A DNA stretch of 64,000 nt from an uncultured Clostridia bacterium (GTDB lineage Bacteria; Bacillota; Clostridia; TANB77; CAG-508). Location: NCBI GenBank assembly GCA_934120645.1, contig CAKOUO010000007.1:1-64000 (forward strand), written 5' to 3'. Shown in pieces: positions 62,632 through 64,000 of this stretch; position 1 is the stretch's first letter, and each line of letters opens with the position of its first letter. The notes under the pieces were generated by a model. It did no database searches. It was not told the DNA's origin and saw only the letters and a program-made list of their open reading frames with translations. The translations under genes and the position numbers were made by a program.

Positions 62632-63784
62632 TTTTAATGGTGAAAGATTAAAATTAGCAAGAATATATAGAAACATGACAGCCAGCGAGTTAGCTGAAAA
62701 AATAGGCGTTACTCGACAAGCTGTCTTACAATATGAAAAAAATGAAAATAACCCTAAATTAGATACAGAATTTACAATAATAACTACATTACATTTTCCT
62801 AGAGATTTCTTTTATAAAGATAATTTATATGATGTACCAGTTGAAAATACTTTTTTTAGAGCATTATCGAGTACAAAAAAAATTGATTTACAAACACAGG
62901 AAGAAAAAACTAAAATTATAGTATACATATATGAGTTCTTAAATAATTATTTTAATTATCCTGAATTGGATTTACCAGAGATAGATACGGATATTGATTT
63001 GAATAATAAAGAAAATATAGAAGATATTGCAATAAAAGTAAGAAATTATTGGGAATTAGGAACTCAGCCAATAGAAAATATGGTAAATTTATTAGAAAAT
63101 AAAGGAATAATTGTATCAACATTAAATGTAAATAATAAAAAAATTGATGCCTTTACTCAAGTACATAAGGTTAATAAAAAAGATAAATATTGTGTTGTAT
63201 TGAGTAACGATAAGCAGTCAGTGGCAAGAAGAAATTTTGATGCGGCTCATGAATTAGGTCATATAATATTACATAGAAATATAGAAAAAATAGAAGAATT
63301 ATCACCAGAAGAACAAAGAAAATTAGAAGAACAAGCAAATTCTTTTGCAGCAGCGTTTTTATTGCCTAAAAATGAATTTTTTAATGATCTAAGAGATCCT
63401 TTAAATTTAGAGTATTATAAAGAACTTAAGAAAAAATGGAAGGTTTCAATAGCAGCAATGGTAATGAGAGCAAGACAACTTGGAAGGATTAATAATAGTC
63501 AATATTTAGAATTAGTAAAGGCCATGAATTATAGAAAATGGAGAACAAGAGAACCTTTGGATAATCAATGGAAATTGCAACAAACAATTTTGTTTAAGAA
63601 GTCAATAGATATGTTAAAAAATAATAATATTCTTTCTGGTAGCCAATTTGTATATGAAATAGGAAAATTTGGTATTCCTATGTATGCAGAAGACCTAGAA
63701 GAATTATTAGATTTAGAAAAAGGTACCTTATCAGATGATAATGTGTTATCAAATAATAATATAATCTTGCAATTTAAATCTTAA
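62624..63784 (+). CDS. XRE regulator fused to ImmA/IrrE-type metallopeptidase
   Basis: This 386-residue protein has an N-terminal Cro/CI HTH (about 5-60: NMTASELAEKIGVTRQAVLQYEKN) and a central ImmA/IrrE peptidase domain (about 150-270) with the zinc motif AAHELGHIILH and EQANSFAAAFLLP. In ICEBs1 a separate ImmA cleaves the repressor ImmR to switch on excision; here sensor and HTH are one chain. It overlaps the preceding gene by 8 bp. It probably controls this element; a toxin-antitoxin role is also possible. Confidence 0.87.
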   Translation: MNNFNGERLKLARIYRNMTASELAEKIGVTRQAVLQYEKNENNPKLDTEFTIITTLHFPRDFFYKDNLYDVPVENTFFRALSSTKKIDLQTQEEKTKIIVYIYEFLNNYFNYPELDLPEIDTDIDLNNKENIEDIAIKVRNYWELGTQPIENMVNLLENKGIIVSTLNVNNKKIDAFTQVHKVNKKDKYCVVLSNDKQSVARRNFDAAHELGHIILHRNIEKIEELSPEEQRKLEEQANSFAAAFLLPKNEFFNDLRDPLNLEYYKELKKKWKVSIAAMVMRARQLGRINNSQYLELVKAMNYRKWRTREPLDNQWKLQQTILFKKSIDMLKNNNILSGSQFVYEIGKFGIPMYAEDLEELLDLEKGTLSDDNVLSNNNIILQFKS

Positions 63785-63823
63785 AAATAGTCCTAATGAA
63801 TAAAAATTCATTAGGACTATTTT
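63785..63823 (+). terminator. Bidirectional terminator after the XRE/ImmA gene
   Basis: AAATAGTCCTAATGAA pairs with TTCATTAGGACTATTT around TAAAAA. Confidence 0.85.
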
Positions 63824-63847
63824 ATAATATATAAATACAAGTAGGTT

Positions 63848-64000
63848 TTAATTATTTTTATCCAACCATTTATCAAATTCTTTATAAGTTTTCTTTTCAG
63901 ATCTAATGGCATCCATAAATTCCTTAGCTTCCTTTTTCCAATTTTCATAATCAATCTTATAAACTTCTATATCAGGATTACGCTTTACTAACATTGCTTT
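63848..64000 (-). CDS. C-terminal 50 codons of an unknown protein, cut by the window edge
   Basis: The minus-strand frame is open from the window edge to TAA at 63848-63850 and encodes a charged helical segment (YENWKKEAKEFMDAIRSEKK, ending FDKWLDKNN). It is convergent with the XRE/ImmA gene and separated from it by a terminator. The family cannot be told from this part. Confidence 0.55.
   Translation of the reverse strand, partial: KAMLVKRNPDIEVYKIDYENWKKEAKEFMDAIRSEKKTYKEFDKWLDKNN

Larger units (their letters stand above)
60089..64000. mobile_element. Left part of an integrase-bearing element at tRNA-fMet; right end outside the window
   Basis: The att-like tRNA fragment, an AATTGGGTAAA repeat pair, a tyrosine integrase and an XRE/ImmA-type regulator with divergent promoter form the usual left end of a prophage or integrative element. 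No structural phage genes are seen before the window ends. Confidence 0.7.

Overview
The window looks like a piece of chromosome from a very AT-rich, Gram-positive anaerobe of the class Clostridia, probably an uncultured gut or rumen lineage. This is inferred from the strong A/T bias, strong GGAGG ribosome binding sites, monoderm wall proteins (VanW, L,D-transpeptidase, LytR-CpsA-Psr, DacF), a GldA/F/G-type ABC system, DUF5711, ComEA and a cohesin/dockerin surface protein. No rRNA or ribosomal protein gene is present, so genus and species cannot be named.

Layout. 1-19.5 kb is mostly core-like: tRNA-Thr, FabG, a carbohydrate-binding protein, VanW, tRNA-Lys, CorA, DUF378, L,D-transpeptidase, a YbiT-type ABC-F ATPase, DUF975, Tex, HD-GYP, HtrA, an M23 peptidase, a guanine-deaminase-like enzyme, tRNA-Arg(ACG), DUF2207, and three unknown anchored proteins on the minus strand. 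20.1-30.0 kb is an integrative mobilizable element of about 9.9 kb inserted in the 3' end of tRNA-Pro(TGG). It has a 12-bp direct repeat at its ends, repeated Int-type arm sites near both ends, integrase, Xis, a structured leader, a MobV relaxase (frame-disrupted), an oriT-like cluster of inverted repeats, RepA, and cargo (zinc-ribbon protein, AlbA_2 protein, P-loop kinase plus ABC exporter). The tRNA's original terminator now lies on the far side of the insertion. 30.3-43.8 kb is chromosomal again: a Rieske flavoprotein, M18 aminopeptidase, tRNA-Arg(TCT), a GldA/F/G-like ABC operon, YkvI, DUF5711, CvpA, an LCP protein, DacF and ComEA. 44.0-51.7 kb holds a 2282-residue surface protein (cohesin, InlB-type repeats, dockerin) followed by a membrane-anchored cohesin protein. 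51.8-53.7 kb is a long-chain acyl-CoA synthetase. From tRNA-fMet (53.9 kb) to a 47-bp copy of its 3' end (60.1 kb) lies a possible defence island with a putative restriction endonuclease and an adenine methyltransferase. A second integrase-bearing element starts at that copy and runs off the right edge with an XRE/ImmA-type regulator.

The most striking observation is in the reading frames. Three unrelated chromosomal genes (Rieske flavoprotein, GldA-like ATPase, YkvI) are each split by one extra C placed directly before a GGA glycine codon. Each therefore shows an in-frame CGG codon exactly where the frame is lost, and skipping one base restores a full-length protein with glycine at that point (in the ATPase, the first glycine of the P-loop region). 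Reading every gene by eye, I found only one other in-frame CGG, the last sense codon of htrA just before its stop. The two tRNA-Arg genes seen here (ACG and TCT) are not expected to read CGG. This suggests either CGG-dependent +1 frameshifting (or CGGA quadruplet decoding, or CGG as an unassigned codon), or an odd mutational or sequencing bias. It should be tested genome-wide.
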